DNA from: an uncultured Alphaproteobacteria bacterium
GTDB lineage: Bacteria > Pseudomonadota > Alphaproteobacteria > Micropepsales > Micropepsaceae
Assembly (NCBI GenBank): GCA_903837555.1
Contig: CAILUV010000098.1
Coordinates: forward strand, 1 to 64,000
Direction of reading: 5' to 3'
Length of the DNA stretch: 64,000 nucleotides
The translations under genes were made by a program, and so were the position numbers. The notes below the pieces were generated by a model. The model was not told the DNA's origin and ran no database searches. It saw only the letters and a list, made by a program, of their open reading frames with translations. The first letter of the stretch is position 1. The number at the start of each line of letters is the position of its first letter. Of the stretch, positions 32,526-41,802 are shown piece by piece.

Positions 32526-33629
32526 CTAAAATAAGGCGAGTTGGTCGCCGAGCCGGGCGGGGCGCTTGAATTTGTGGACCGCCAGCGGCGCCGAAGGCCG
32601 GTTGAGCCCCTGCCGCTTTACCGCCATGTGGAAGCGCCGGGCCATCACTTCGGCATAGGGGCCGGTGCCCTTCATGCGGGTGTTCCAGTTGGCGTCATAG
32701 TCCTTGCCGCCGCGCATCTGGCGCACCAGCGTCATCACATGTTTGGCGCGATCCGGGGTGTTCACCTCCAGCCATTCGCGGAACAGGTCCTTGATCTCGA
32801 GCGGCAGGCGCAAAAGCACATAACCGGCGCTGCGGGCGCCATGACCGGCTGCCGCAGACAGCACCGCTTCCATTTCGTGATCGTTCAATGCCGGGATGGC
32901 GGGTGCGAACATCACGCCCGCGGGCACGCCGGCATCGCTGAGCCCCTGAATGGCCTGCAAGCGCCGCGTGGGCGTGCCGGCGCGCGGCTCCATGGCGCGG
33001 GCCAGTTTGCGGTCCAGCGTGGTGATCGACAGCGCTGCCTTTGCCAGGCCCATGCTGGCCATGTCGGACAGGATGTCCAGGTCGCGCAGGATCAGCGGCG
33101 ACTTGGTGACGATGGCGACGGGATGGCGGAAGTCGCGCAGCACCTCGAGGATCTGGCGCGTGATCCGCATCTTCTTTTCCAACGGCTGATAGGGATCGGT
33201 GTTGGTGCCCATGGCGATAACCTTGGGCACATAGCCAGGCGCGCTGAGTTCCTTGGCCAGCAGGGCTGCCGCGTTCGGCTTGGCAAAAAGACGGGATTCA
33301 AAATCCACCCCGGGCGACATGCCCAGATAGGCGTGGCTGGGCCGGGCGAAGCAATAGACGCAGCCATGCTCACAGCCCCGATAGGGATTGATCGACTGGT
33401 CGAAGGAAATGTCCGGCGACTGGTTCCGCGCGATGATGCTGCGGGCGGCGTCGTGGATGACCTCGGTGCGCAGGGGCGGGGGCGCGCCATCCTCGGTCCG
33501 CCAGCCATCGTCCCAGCCGTCATCCAGCAGTACCCGTGTCTGGCGCTCGTAACGCCCCACCGCGTTGGAAATGGCGCCCCGGCCATGGAGAATCTGGGGC
33601 CTGATCGTGGTGTCCAGGACAATGGTCAT
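32526..33629 (-). CDS. PA0069-type radical SAM protein (SplB-like, COG1533)
   Basis: SINPYRGCEHGCVYCFARPSHAYLGMSPGVDFESRLFAK (CX3CX2C); start trimmed to 33629. Confidence 0.88.
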   Translation of the reverse strand: MTIVLDTTIRPQILHGRGAISNAVGRYERQTRVLLDDGWDDGWRTEDGAPPPLRTEVIHDAARSIIARNQSPDISFDQSINPYRGCEHGCVYCFARPSHAYLGMSPGVDFESRLFAKPNAAALLAKELSAPGYVPKVIAMGTNTDPYQPLEKKMRITRQILEVLRDFRHPVAIVTKSPLILRDLDILSDMASMGLAKAALSITTLDRKLARAMEPRAGTPTRRLQAIQGLSDAGVPAGVMFAPAIPALNDHEMEAVLSAAAGHGARSAGYVLLRLPLEIKDLFREWLEVNTPDRAKHVMTLVRQMRGGKDYDANWNTRMKGTGPYAEVMARRFHMAVKRQGLNRPSAPLAVHKFKRPARLGDQLALF

Positions 33630-33654
33630 AGGCTGGGACTGTACGCCCAAATTA

Positions 33655-33669
33655 GAACAAAACAAGTAC
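33655..33669. promoter_or_regulatory. LexA-box-like element (GAAC-N7-GTAC)
   Basis: Plus strand GAACaaaacaaGTAC = minus strand GTACttgttttGTTC; one mismatch to the alphaproteobacterial GTTC-N7-GTTC box. Confidence 0.4.
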
Positions 33670-33800
33670 AAAATGGAAAAATCCATGGTGCAGCGCCCAA
33701 TTGCATGAACCGCCGATATCTGGCGCTATGCGCGCCGGAAAAGGGCGAGCCTGACAAAAAGTCCGGCCGCCAAACCCGCGAAATCATCTGGAGGCAAACA

Positions 33801-34448
33801 ATGGATCCCAAGAAGACAGCGCTCGTTCTGATCGAGTTTCAGAACGACTTCACCACCGAGCGCGGCACCCTGCATGGCGCCGTCAAGGGCGTGATGGAAA
33901 AGAACAACATGCTGGCCAACACCATCGAGACGGTGAAGAAGGCCCGCGCCGCCGGCGCCACCATTGTGTGGGTGCCGATTACCTTCGCCGAAGGTTATGG
34001 CGAAATGCGCCCCGAGCCCTATGGCATCCTGAAGGGCGTCAAGGACTCCAAGTCGTTCGTGAAGGGCGGCTGGGGCGCGCAGATCGTGGACTCGCTCAAG
34101 CCGGAAGCCAGCGATATCATCGTCGAAGGCAAGCGCGGCCTGTGCGGCTTCGAAAGCACGAACCTCGATTGGGTTCTGCGTTCGCGCGGCATCTCCGACG
34201 TCGCGCTGGCCGGTTTCCTGACCAACTGCTGCGTCGAGTCCACCATGCGTGTCGCTTACGAGAAGGGCTACAACGTCGTCACCCTGACCGACATGACCGC
34301 TGCGCTGAGCCAGGAAGAGCAGGACCATGCCTGCGCCAAGAACTTCCCGATGTTCTCGCGTCCGCTGACCCACACCGAATGGCTGGGCGAACTGACCGGT
34401 TCGCAGAAGGCCAGCGACAAGACCCGCGGCTACGAAGCGGCGGAATAA
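33801..34448 (+). CDS. Isochorismatase-like cysteine hydrolase
   Basis: LVLIEFQNDFTTERG, EGKRGLCGF, GFLTNCCVESTMR (Asp-Lys-Cys triad); ATG at 33801 with upstream ggagg. Confidence 0.9.
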   Translation: MDPKKTALVLIEFQNDFTTERGTLHGAVKGVMEKNNMLANTIETVKKARAAGATIVWVPITFAEGYGEMRPEPYGILKGVKDSKSFVKGGWGAQIVDSLKPEASDIIVEGKRGLCGFESTNLDWVLRSRGISDVALAGFLTNCCVESTMRVAYEKGYNVVTLTDMTAALSQEEQDHACAKNFPMFSRPLTHTEWLGELTGSQKASDKTRGYEAAE

Positions 34449-34462
34449 GGACTCGTATTGCG

Positions 34463-34497
34463 AAAAGGCCCCGGCGCAATCCGGGGCCTTTTTTTTC
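34463..34497 (+). terminator. Intrinsic terminator after the isochorismatase gene
   Basis: AAAAGGCCCCGG(cgcaat)CCGGGGCCTTTTtttt. Confidence 0.88.
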
Positions 34498-34526
34498 CAA
34501 GAATAAAATTCAGGTGGGGGCATCGA

Positions 34527-35507
34527 ATGAGCAAATCCGACAACAAGAGCAGCCTGTCGCGCCGGGCACTGATGGGCGGCATGGCTGCTGCCGCGGCCAG
34601 CGCGCCATTGATTGCGAACGCCCAGATGGTGCGCCCGCCCGTGCTGCCGCCGGGAATGAACCCGCAGCCGCCGCGCGCCATGCAGGGCGGCGTGGGCAAG
34701 ACCAAGGTCCTGTTCATCACCAAGTATCACAATTTCGACCGCGAAAACCTGTTCGCCACGCTGGACAGTTTCGACGACATCACCTGGACGCATGTCGAGC
34801 ATCCGGCGGCGCAGAATTTCTACGATCCAGACCTGGCCGCGCCCTATGACGTGCTGCTGTTCTATGACGCGTTCGCGGGGCGCACGTTTGAACGCCAGTC
34901 CGATGGCGTGATCGCCAACCAGGAAAATGCGCCCACGCCCAAGATGAAGCGCGACTTCGAACGCCTGCTCAAGAACGGCGACAAGGGTCTGGTGTTCTTC
35001 CACCATTCCGTCGCCTCCTGGGCGCATACCTGGCCGGAATATCGCGAAGTGATCGGCGCGACCGCCGACTGGGGCAAGCCGCTGAAGAACATCCGCGGCA
35101 AGGATTACGCGGCATCGGGCGCGCTGCCCAATGTCGAACAGCGCATCACGGTGGTGAACAAGACCCATCCCATCACCGCGGGCGCCGAGGATTTCGGCAT
35201 CGTGGACGAGGCCTATCTGTTCCCGGTGTTCGAGGACAGCGTCATTCCGTTGCTGCGCACCGACTTCAATCCGGTGGACAGCGCCTTCCCGCTGCGTCCC
35301 CTGACCAAGGGCCATCCGCCGGGCAGCAATCTCACCGGCTGGGTGAAGACGGCGGAGCGCACGCCGGTCGCCTATATCCAGCACGGCCATGACAACAAGG
35401 CCTGGGCCAATCCGTCATTCCGCAAGCTGCTGTCCAACGCCATCAACTGGGCGGCGTCGCCCGAAGCCAAGGCCTGGGCGCGCGCCAACCCCAAGAAGAT
35501 TTTCTAA
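34527..35507 (+). CDS. ThuA domain protein with Tat-like signal (paralog 1)
   Basis: SLSRRALMGGMAAAAASAPLIANA signal; VLFITKYHNFDRENLF...VFFHHSVASWAHTWPEY. Confidence 0.85.
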   Translation: MSKSDNKSSLSRRALMGGMAAAAASAPLIANAQMVRPPVLPPGMNPQPPRAMQGGVGKTKVLFITKYHNFDRENLFATLDSFDDITWTHVEHPAAQNFYDPDLAAPYDVLLFYDAFAGRTFERQSDGVIANQENAPTPKMKRDFERLLKNGDKGLVFFHHSVASWAHTWPEYREVIGATADWGKPLKNIRGKDYAASGALPNVEQRITVVNKTHPITAGAEDFGIVDEAYLFPVFEDSVIPLLRTDFNPVDSAFPLRPLTKGHPPGSNLTGWVKTAERTPVAYIQHGHDNKAWANPSFRKLLSNAINWAASPEAKAWARANPKKIF

Positions 35508-35551
35508 ATCAGAACAATCAACGCTTCACAGATCATAACGGAGGGACGACC

Positions 35552-36592
35552 ATGACGACTTCTGACGACAACAACAAAAAGGGCCTTTCACGCCGCACCA
35601 TGTTCGGCGCCGCGGCGGTTGCCGCCGCGGCCATTCCGGCCTTCAGCGCCGCGCGCGCGCAGCCCGCGGGCCGCGGCGAGGGTGGCCCGATCAACTCCAC
35701 CAGCCTGGGTGGTGGCCTGCCGCCGCAGGGCGGTCAGGGCAAGATCCGCGTGCTGTTCATCTCGGCCTATCATGCCTTCGACCGCGAGAACCTGTTCCGC
35801 TGCCTGGACCGCATGGGTACCGAAATCACCTGGACACATGTCGAGCATCCGGCCGCCGAGCACTTCTTCGATCCGGCGCTGGCGAAGGACTATGACGTTT
35901 TCCTGAACTATGACTGCTTCGCCGGCAGCAAGATGGAAACCGGCGCCGACGGCCGCCGCACGCGCGTGTCGCCGCCGCCTTCCAAGAAGCTGCAGGCCGA
36001 CATGAAGCGGCTGATGACCAACGGCGACAAGGGCTTCGTCTTCTTCCATCACTCCTTGGCCTCCTGGGTCCATAGCTGGCCGGCTGGCGTCAATGGTTCC
36101 AACGCCTATGTCGAAATGCTGGGCGGTGCCGCCGACTGGGGCACGCCGCTGAAGAACATTCGGGGCAAGACCTATCCGCCGTCAGGTTACCGCCAGGGCA
36201 CCGAGCAGCGCATCACCGTGGTGGACAAGGCCCATCCGATCACCCAGGGCCTGCCGGAGCAGTTCGACCTCATCGACGAAACCTATCTCTGCCCCATGTT
36301 CGAAGATTCGGTGCACTGCCTGACGCGCACCAACTTCATTCCCACGGCCGACAAGTTCGCGATGAGCCCGAACATGTCCAATGTCGGTGCCGGTCATGAG
36401 CCGGGCAGCACCATGACGAGCTGGGTCAAGACGGCCGAGAATTCGCCGATCGTCTATATCCAGCACGGCCATGACAACAATTCCTGGTCCAATCCCTACT
36501 TCCAGAAGCTGCTGCTCAACAGCATCAAGTGGGGTGCTTCGCCGGAATCCAAGACCTGGGCCAAGGCCAATTCCAAGCGCATCTTCGTCTGA
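35552..36592 (+). CDS. ThuA domain protein with Tat-like signal (paralog 2)
   Basis: GLSRRTMFGAAAVAAAAIPAFSAARA; C-terminus YIQHGHDNNSWSNPYFQKLLLNSIKWGASPES closely matches paralog 1. Confidence 0.85.
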   Translation: MTTSDDNNKKGLSRRTMFGAAAVAAAAIPAFSAARAQPAGRGEGGPINSTSLGGGLPPQGGQGKIRVLFISAYHAFDRENLFRCLDRMGTEITWTHVEHPAAEHFFDPALAKDYDVFLNYDCFAGSKMETGADGRRTRVSPPPSKKLQADMKRLMTNGDKGFVFFHHSLASWVHSWPAGVNGSNAYVEMLGGAADWGTPLKNIRGKTYPPSGYRQGTEQRITVVDKAHPITQGLPEQFDLIDETYLCPMFEDSVHCLTRTNFIPTADKFAMSPNMSNVGAGHEPGSTMTSWVKTAENSPIVYIQHGHDNNSWSNPYFQKLLLNSIKWGASPESKTWAKANSKRIFV

Positions 36593-36611
36593 TAGACGCG
36601 CGCAAAAGATC

Positions 36612-36643
36612 AAAGGCCCTGGAGCGATCCGGGGCCTTTTTTT
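36612..36643 (+). terminator. Intrinsic terminator after ThuA paralog 2
   Basis: AAAGGCCCTGG(agcgat)CCGGGGCCTTTtttt, one G-U pair. Confidence 0.85.
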
Positions 36644-36788
36644 GCGCAGCGGACGGCGACAGCCGGACCACCGCCATCGGGTCGCGTTCCTGACGAGAAA
36701 ATAAGCAAAATTTCCGCTCCTGCCGCCCGTTCACCCTGGGGCAGGATTTTATTTGGCGCAGAACGTCCGCATGCGCCATTATGGCGGC

Positions 36789-37448
36789 ATGATTTCCGTT
36801 GTGATCCCGACCGTCAATTCCGAACGCCTGCTGCCGCGCTGTTTCGACAGCCTGATCACCGCAGCCGTGCGCGGCGTGGTGCGCGAAGTGATCGTGGCCG
36901 ATGGCGGTTCCAGCGATGAAACCCTGACCATTGCCGATGGGGCCGGGGCCCACATTTTTCACTGCAGCAAAGTCCGCAGCCAACAGATGATCGAAGGTGC
37001 CGCCAGGGCCAAGAGCGACTGGCTTTTGTTCCTGCATCCGGGCTCCGCGCTCGAAGCGGGCTGGGAGGTTGAAGCGGAATCCTTCATCGACCAGGCCGTT
37101 ATGGAACGCCCGCGCGCTGCCTATTTCCGCTTTGCGCTGGAAGAGTTCGGCGGCGAGGCCCGCCGCGCCGAGGCCAAGGTGGCGCTGCGCACCGCGCTGT
37201 TCGCGCTGCCCTATGGCAATCAGGGGCTGCTTATCCCCAAGCGGCTGTACCAGAAGATCGGCGGCTATCGCGCGCTGGCGCAGATGGAAGATGCCGACAT
37301 CGTGCGGCGCATTGGCCGCAGGCGGTTGGTGGCATTGCGCTCCCGGGCGATCAATGTGCCGCGCGCGCCCAAGAACCGGCTGCGCGATTTTACGCTGACC
37401 TTGCTGCACGCGCTGCGCGTGCCCAGCCGCGTCGTCGCGAAACTCTAG
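36789..37448 (+). CDS. Family 2 glycosyltransferase
   Basis: MISVVIPTVNSERLLPRCFDSLI...EVIVADGGSSDETLTIA; start 36771 also possible. Confidence 0.88.
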   Translation: MISVVIPTVNSERLLPRCFDSLITAAVRGVVREVIVADGGSSDETLTIADGAGAHIFHCSKVRSQQMIEGAARAKSDWLLFLHPGSALEAGWEVEAESFIDQAVMERPRAAYFRFALEEFGGEARRAEAKVALRTALFALPYGNQGLLIPKRLYQKIGGYRALAQMEDADIVRRIGRRRLVALRSRAINVPRAPKNRLRDFTLTLLHALRVPSRVVAKL

Positions 37449-39241
37449 CGATCTGAACTCAGGCGCAGGCCATTGGCGTTAACCGGCGGCGCTGCCGCGG
37501 CGGTCCGGGCCGGGCGATAGATCGGCCATTGGCCGCGCGCGGTTTCCTCCAGACTGACTGCGTCTTGGCCGAAGCGGCGGCGATAGAGCCAGTGATAGGC
37601 CATCAACCGCCGCACATAGGACCGCGTTTCCGCTACCGGAATGCTTTCCACGAACAGCAGGGGATCATTGCTCCCGGCTTTTGTGCTGCGCCAGCGGCTG
37701 ACCGAGCCGGGACCGGCATTGTAGGCGCCGCCCAGATGCAGCAGGTTGCCGTCCAGCTGGTCGAGCAAAATCTCGATATACTTCTGGCCCGCCGCCAGCG
37801 CGGTGGACGGATTGTTCAGGGTTTCGGGATCGCTCACGCCCAGCCGCTTGGCGGTGGCGGGCATGATCTGCATCAGTCCGCGCGCGCCCACCGGCGAGGT
37901 GGCCGAAACCTGGAAGCGGCTTTCGATACGGGCAAAGGCCAGCACCAGCGAGGAGTCGATGCGGTAGCCCCCATCGGGGCTATAGGGCGGCACCGGGAAC
38001 AGGCCGGTCAAAAGCAACCCGCGCGCCGCACTTTTCTCGCTGGCGCGCAATTCGACATTGGGCACGCCGATCCCACGCGCCAGCGCCGCCATGGCGGGAT
38101 CGAGGCGCTCGTTGTTGTCGACAAAGGCGCGGTTGAGTTCGGGCCCGACGAATTCGCTTTCGCCTACCTGCCACAGCGCCACGGCGCGGCGGGCGGCGGG
38201 CACCGCCATCAGGTCGCGGAAATCGCCTTCATTCAGGATGGCGTCGGCAAAACCGGTGTGGGTATCGATGCCCAACGCGCGTTCCGCGATCAGCCCGTAA
38301 AAGCTGGGCTGTTTGCCGGCGGCAAAGTTCAAGAGCGTGACGACCTTCAGCGCATCGCCCGACTGCATATGGGCGCGCGCCGCCCAGAAGGCGGCCTGGG
38401 CCCTGAGGCTGTTCTGGGCGGCGGGCGTTTCGGCCAGCTTTTCCAGGATGGTCACGGCATCGGCCCAGCGCTGCATGCGATAGGCGGCAAAGCCGGCATC
38501 CCACATCAGTTGCGGCACGCCCGCGTCCGATACAGAGGTGGCGATGCGATACGCATCGGCATCGCGGCCTTCGGCGCGGTAGGACGCGGCAACGCGGTGC
38601 GAGAGGATGGCGATGTCATAGGGCGTGGCCGTGGTGCGCACGCTTTCCAGCAAGCCTTCCGCTTCCTCGGGCTTGCCGGCGCGGATGGCGGTGAAGACCG
38701 AGGGCATGACGGCTTTTCCGACGTCGGATGTCGGTGTCGGTTCGGCAAGCTCCATGTCTTCATAGCCGCCGGTCCGGCTGCCCACGCCGCGCGGCGCCGG
38801 AATGTTCGTCACCACGGCAACCCTGATGCGCTTCTTGCCGCGCCGCACGGTCTGGGTGGAATTTGCCACTGCCACCCGATAGATGCGGTCGGCGATGGCG
38901 GTATCGCGATACTGTTCTAGCCACTCCACCGCGGTGGCGACCTTCACATTGGCGCGCGGCAGCGAAAGATAGGCGATGGCCTCGCCATAGCCGTTCAGAA
39001 CCGGGTCGCTGACCTGGGTCATCATCTGCCGCGCCCTGGTCAGTTCACCGGCGCGGGCGGCGGCCATGATCTGGCGGTACAGCGCGACATCCGAATCCGA
39101 CAGAATTTTTGGTGCAACGGAGGGTGACTGTGACAACTGCACGATGGTGGGCGGCGCGGTGCGTGCAGCCGGCACGGCGGGCTTGGCAACAGCCTCCAGC
39201 GTCAGCGCGGCGGAAAACAGCAAAACAACAGCAGCGCGCAC
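37445..39241 (-). CDS. Soluble lytic murein transglycosylase (SLT domain)
   Basis: ESRFQVSATSPVGARGLMQIMPATAKRLG...NLLHLGGAYNAGPGSVSRW; likely GTG start at 39241 before the signal peptide. Confidence 0.9.
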   Translation of the reverse strand: MRAAVVLLFSAALTLEAVAKPAVPAARTAPPTIVQLSQSPSVAPKILSDSDVALYRQIMAAARAGELTRARQMMTQVSDPVLNGYGEAIAYLSLPRANVKVATAVEWLEQYRDTAIADRIYRVAVANSTQTVRRGKKRIRVAVVTNIPAPRGVGSRTGGYEDMELAEPTPTSDVGKAVMPSVFTAIRAGKPEEAEGLLESVRTTATPYDIAILSHRVAASYRAEGRDADAYRIATSVSDAGVPQLMWDAGFAAYRMQRWADAVTILEKLAETPAAQNSLRAQAAFWAARAHMQSGDALKVVTLLNFAAGKQPSFYGLIAERALGIDTHTGFADAILNEGDFRDLMAVPAARRAVALWQVGESEFVGPELNRAFVDNNERLDPAMAALARGIGVPNVELRASEKSAARGLLLTGLFPVPPYSPDGGYRIDSSLVLAFARIESRFQVSATSPVGARGLMQIMPATAKRLGVSDPETLNNPSTALAAGQKYIEILLDQLDGNLLHLGGAYNAGPGSVSRWRSTKAGSNDPLLFVESIPVAETRSYVRRLMAYHWLYRRRFGQDAVSLEETARGQWPIYRPARTAAAAPPVNANGLRLSSDR

Positions 39242-39273
39242 GCACAAATCCTTCAAAGCAGCGAAAATCCTGA

Positions 39274-40089
39274 TTAGCCCGCGTCGCCGCTTGGGGCAAC
39301 CCGCGCCGGCAGATCGAGTGTCTTCATGCGGTCGCGCACCGCCTGCAAATCGCGCCAGGCCAGCTTCTTGTGCGCGGGCTGGCGCAGCAGGTAGGCGGGA
39401 TGCAGCGTCGGCATCAGCGGCACCATGGTATCGCCCACGCGATATTCCAGCCAGCGCCCGCGCAGCTTCATGATGCCGTCGCTGACGCCTGTGACGTGCC
39501 GCGCCGCCACCGCGCCCAGCAGGATGATGACGCCGGGCTGCGCCAGTTCGATATGGCGGCGCAGGAAGGGCAGGCATGCTGCGGCTTCTTCCGGCGTGGG
39601 GTCGCGATTGTCCGGCGGCCGCCAGTTGATGACGTTGGTGATGTACGCATTTTCCTTGCGGTCCAACCCTATGCTGGCCAGCATCTTGTCCAGCAATTGA
39701 CCGGCGCGGCCCACGAACGGCTTGCCGACCCGGTCCTCATCGCGGCCGGGCGCTTCCCCGATCAGCATTATGCGGCCTTCCGCTACGCCATCGGCGAACA
39801 CGGTGTTGGTGGCGGTGCGCTTCAGGGCGCAGCCGTCGAAAGCTTCCAGCGCAGTCTTGAGATCGGCCAGCGACTGGGCGGCTGCCGCAGCCGCCTGGGC
39901 GGTGCCGATCGCGTCACTATCAACCGGCAGGGCTGCTGGCGCGCGCGCAGGCGCGGTCCGCGGCGCGGCTGCTGGTTGCAGCGGCGTCACCTGCGCTTTG
40001 GCCGTCAGCCGGTTGACCGGTTGTTCCGCCACCGCTTCATCCGCGCCGGCTTCCACCAGCCAGTTCAGGGTGGATAAGCTATCGTTCAT
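39274..40089 (-). CDS. Uracil-DNA glycosylase, family-4-like, with only two cysteines
   Basis: LIGEAPGRDEDRVGKPFVGRAGQLLDKML; MPTLHPAYLLRQP; start trimmed to 40089. Confidence 0.88.
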   Translation of the reverse strand: MNDSLSTLNWLVEAGADEAVAEQPVNRLTAKAQVTPLQPAAAPRTAPARAPAALPVDSDAIGTAQAAAAAAQSLADLKTALEAFDGCALKRTATNTVFADGVAEGRIMLIGEAPGRDEDRVGKPFVGRAGQLLDKMLASIGLDRKENAYITNVINWRPPDNRDPTPEEAAACLPFLRRHIELAQPGVIILLGAVAARHVTGVSDGIMKLRGRWLEYRVGDTMVPLMPTLHPAYLLRQPAHKKLAWRDLQAVRDRMKTLDLPARVAPSGDAG

Positions 40090-40155
40090 CGCCGGCATCC
40101 TAGGCTTCCGGGACACGTCAATGCCAGTTAGAAAAGACAAACAACAAGGCGATTC

Positions 40156-41799
40156 ATGGCCGAAGCCCGGGAAAGCATGGAATATGACGTGGTCATCGTC
40201 GGCGGTGGCCCGGCGGGACTGGCGGCTGCGATCCGGCTGAAGCAGCTATCTGCCGATATCAGCGTCTGCGTGCTGGAAAAGGGTTCCGAGATCGGCGCCC
40301 ATATCCTGTCTGGCGCAGTGATCGATCCCAAAGCGCTGACAGAGCTGATCCCCGACTGGAAGGAAAAGGGCGCGCCGGTCGAGACTCCGGTCACCGATGA
40401 CCGTTTCTGCTTTTTCACCCAAAGCAGCGCGCTGACCATTCCGCATTTCCTGTTCCCGCCGCTGATGAGCAACCGCGGCAATTACATCACCAGCCTCAGC
40501 ACGCTGTGCAAATGGCTGGCGACGCAGGCCGAAGGTCTGGGCGTGGAAATTTATCCCGGTTTCCCGGCGCATGAACTGATCGTGGAAGACGGCGCCATCA
40601 AGGGCGTGATCACGGGCGATCTAGGCGTGGCGAAAGATGGCCGTCGCAAGGGCGGCTACACGCCCGGCATGGAACTGCGCGGCAAGTACACTTTCTTTGC
40701 CGAAGGGGCGCGCGGTTCGCTGTCCAAGCAGCTTTGCGGGCAGTTCGGTTTGCAGGATGAACGCGAGCCGCAGAAATTCGGCATCGGGCTGAAGGAATTG
40801 TGGGAGCTGCCTGCGGGCCAGCACAAGAAGGGGCTGGTTCTGCATGGCATGGGCTGGCCGCTGGACAGCGAAACCGGAGGCGGCCTGTTCATGTATCACT
40901 GGGGCGAAAATCTCTGCTCCGTCGGGCTTGTGGTGCATCTGAATTACAAGAATCCCTGGCTCGACCCGTTCGGGGAATTCCAGCGCGCCAAGACCCATCC
41001 AGCGATCGCCTCGGTGCTCAAGGGCGCCAAGCGCATCGGCTATGGCGCGCGCGCCATCACCGAGGGCGGTTATCAGTCGGTGCCGCAATTGTCGTTTCCC
41101 GGCGGCGCGCTGATCGGTTGCAGTGCCGGTTTTGTCAACCTGCCGCGCATCAAGGGCAGCCACAATGCGATGAAGACCGGCATGCTGGCGGCGGAAGCGG
41201 CTGCGGCGGCGCTTGCGGCGGGCAGGGCGAACGACCGCTTGCAGGCCTATGACGATGCCTATGCCAAAAGCTGGGTGGCGCACGACCTGCATCGGGTGCG
41301 CAACGCCAAGCCGCTCTGGTCGCGCTTCGGCACCCTGTTGGCCATGCCGCTGATCGGGCTGGACCTCTGGCTGAACCAGTTGTTCGGCGTGTCGCCCTTT
41401 GGAACGCTTGGTCATGGGCAGGCCGACTTCGCCACCCTGCGAAAGGCATCGGACAGCGCCAAAATCGATTATCCCAGGTCCGACGGAACTCTGACCTTCG
41501 ACCGGCTTTCTAGCGTCTTCATTTCCAATACCAATCACGAGGAAGACCAGCCGGTGCATCTGGTCCTGCGCGATCCCGCCATTCCCATTTCGGTCAATTT
41601 GCCCGAGTATGGCGAGCCGGCGCAGCGTTACTGCCCAGCGGGTGTATATGAAGTGGTGCAGGAGGCCGCCGGTCCCCGGTTCCAGATCAATGCCCAGAAC
41701 TGCGTGCATTGCAAAACCTGTGACATCAAGGACCCGTCGCAGAACATCACCTGGGTTACGCCCGAAGGCGGCGGCGGACCCAATTACGTGAACATGTAG
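40156..41799 (+). CDS. Electron transfer flavoprotein-ubiquinone oxidoreductase
   Basis: DVVIVGGGPAGLAAAIRLKQL; C-terminal INAQNCVHCKTCDIKDPSQNITWVTPEGGGGPNY. Confidence 0.95.
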   Translation: MAEARESMEYDVVIVGGGPAGLAAAIRLKQLSADISVCVLEKGSEIGAHILSGAVIDPKALTELIPDWKEKGAPVETPVTDDRFCFFTQSSALTIPHFLFPPLMSNRGNYITSLSTLCKWLATQAEGLGVEIYPGFPAHELIVEDGAIKGVITGDLGVAKDGRRKGGYTPGMELRGKYTFFAEGARGSLSKQLCGQFGLQDEREPQKFGIGLKELWELPAGQHKKGLVLHGMGWPLDSETGGGLFMYHWGENLCSVGLVVHLNYKNPWLDPFGEFQRAKTHPAIASVLKGAKRIGYGARAITEGGYQSVPQLSFPGGALIGCSAGFVNLPRIKGSHNAMKTGMLAAEAAAAALAAGRANDRLQAYDDAYAKSWVAHDLHRVRNAKPLWSRFGTLLAMPLIGLDLWLNQLFGVSPFGTLGHGQADFATLRKASDSAKIDYPRSDGTLTFDRLSSVFISNTNHEEDQPVHLVLRDPAIPISVNLPEYGEPAQRYCPAGVYEVVQEAAGPRFQINAQNCVHCKTCDIKDPSQNITWVTPEGGGGPNYVNM

Positions 41800-41802
41800 G
41801 AG

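Noticed and set aside
32541-33800. N-terminal part of the 635-aa plus-strand ORF 32541..34448
   Set aside because: Antisense to the radical SAM gene; the isochorismatase-like protein starts at ATG 33801 with its own ribosome-binding site.
37529-38920. 463-aa plus-strand ORF opposite the lytic transglycosylase
   Set aside because: Shadow ORF; the minus strand has a clear SLT domain.
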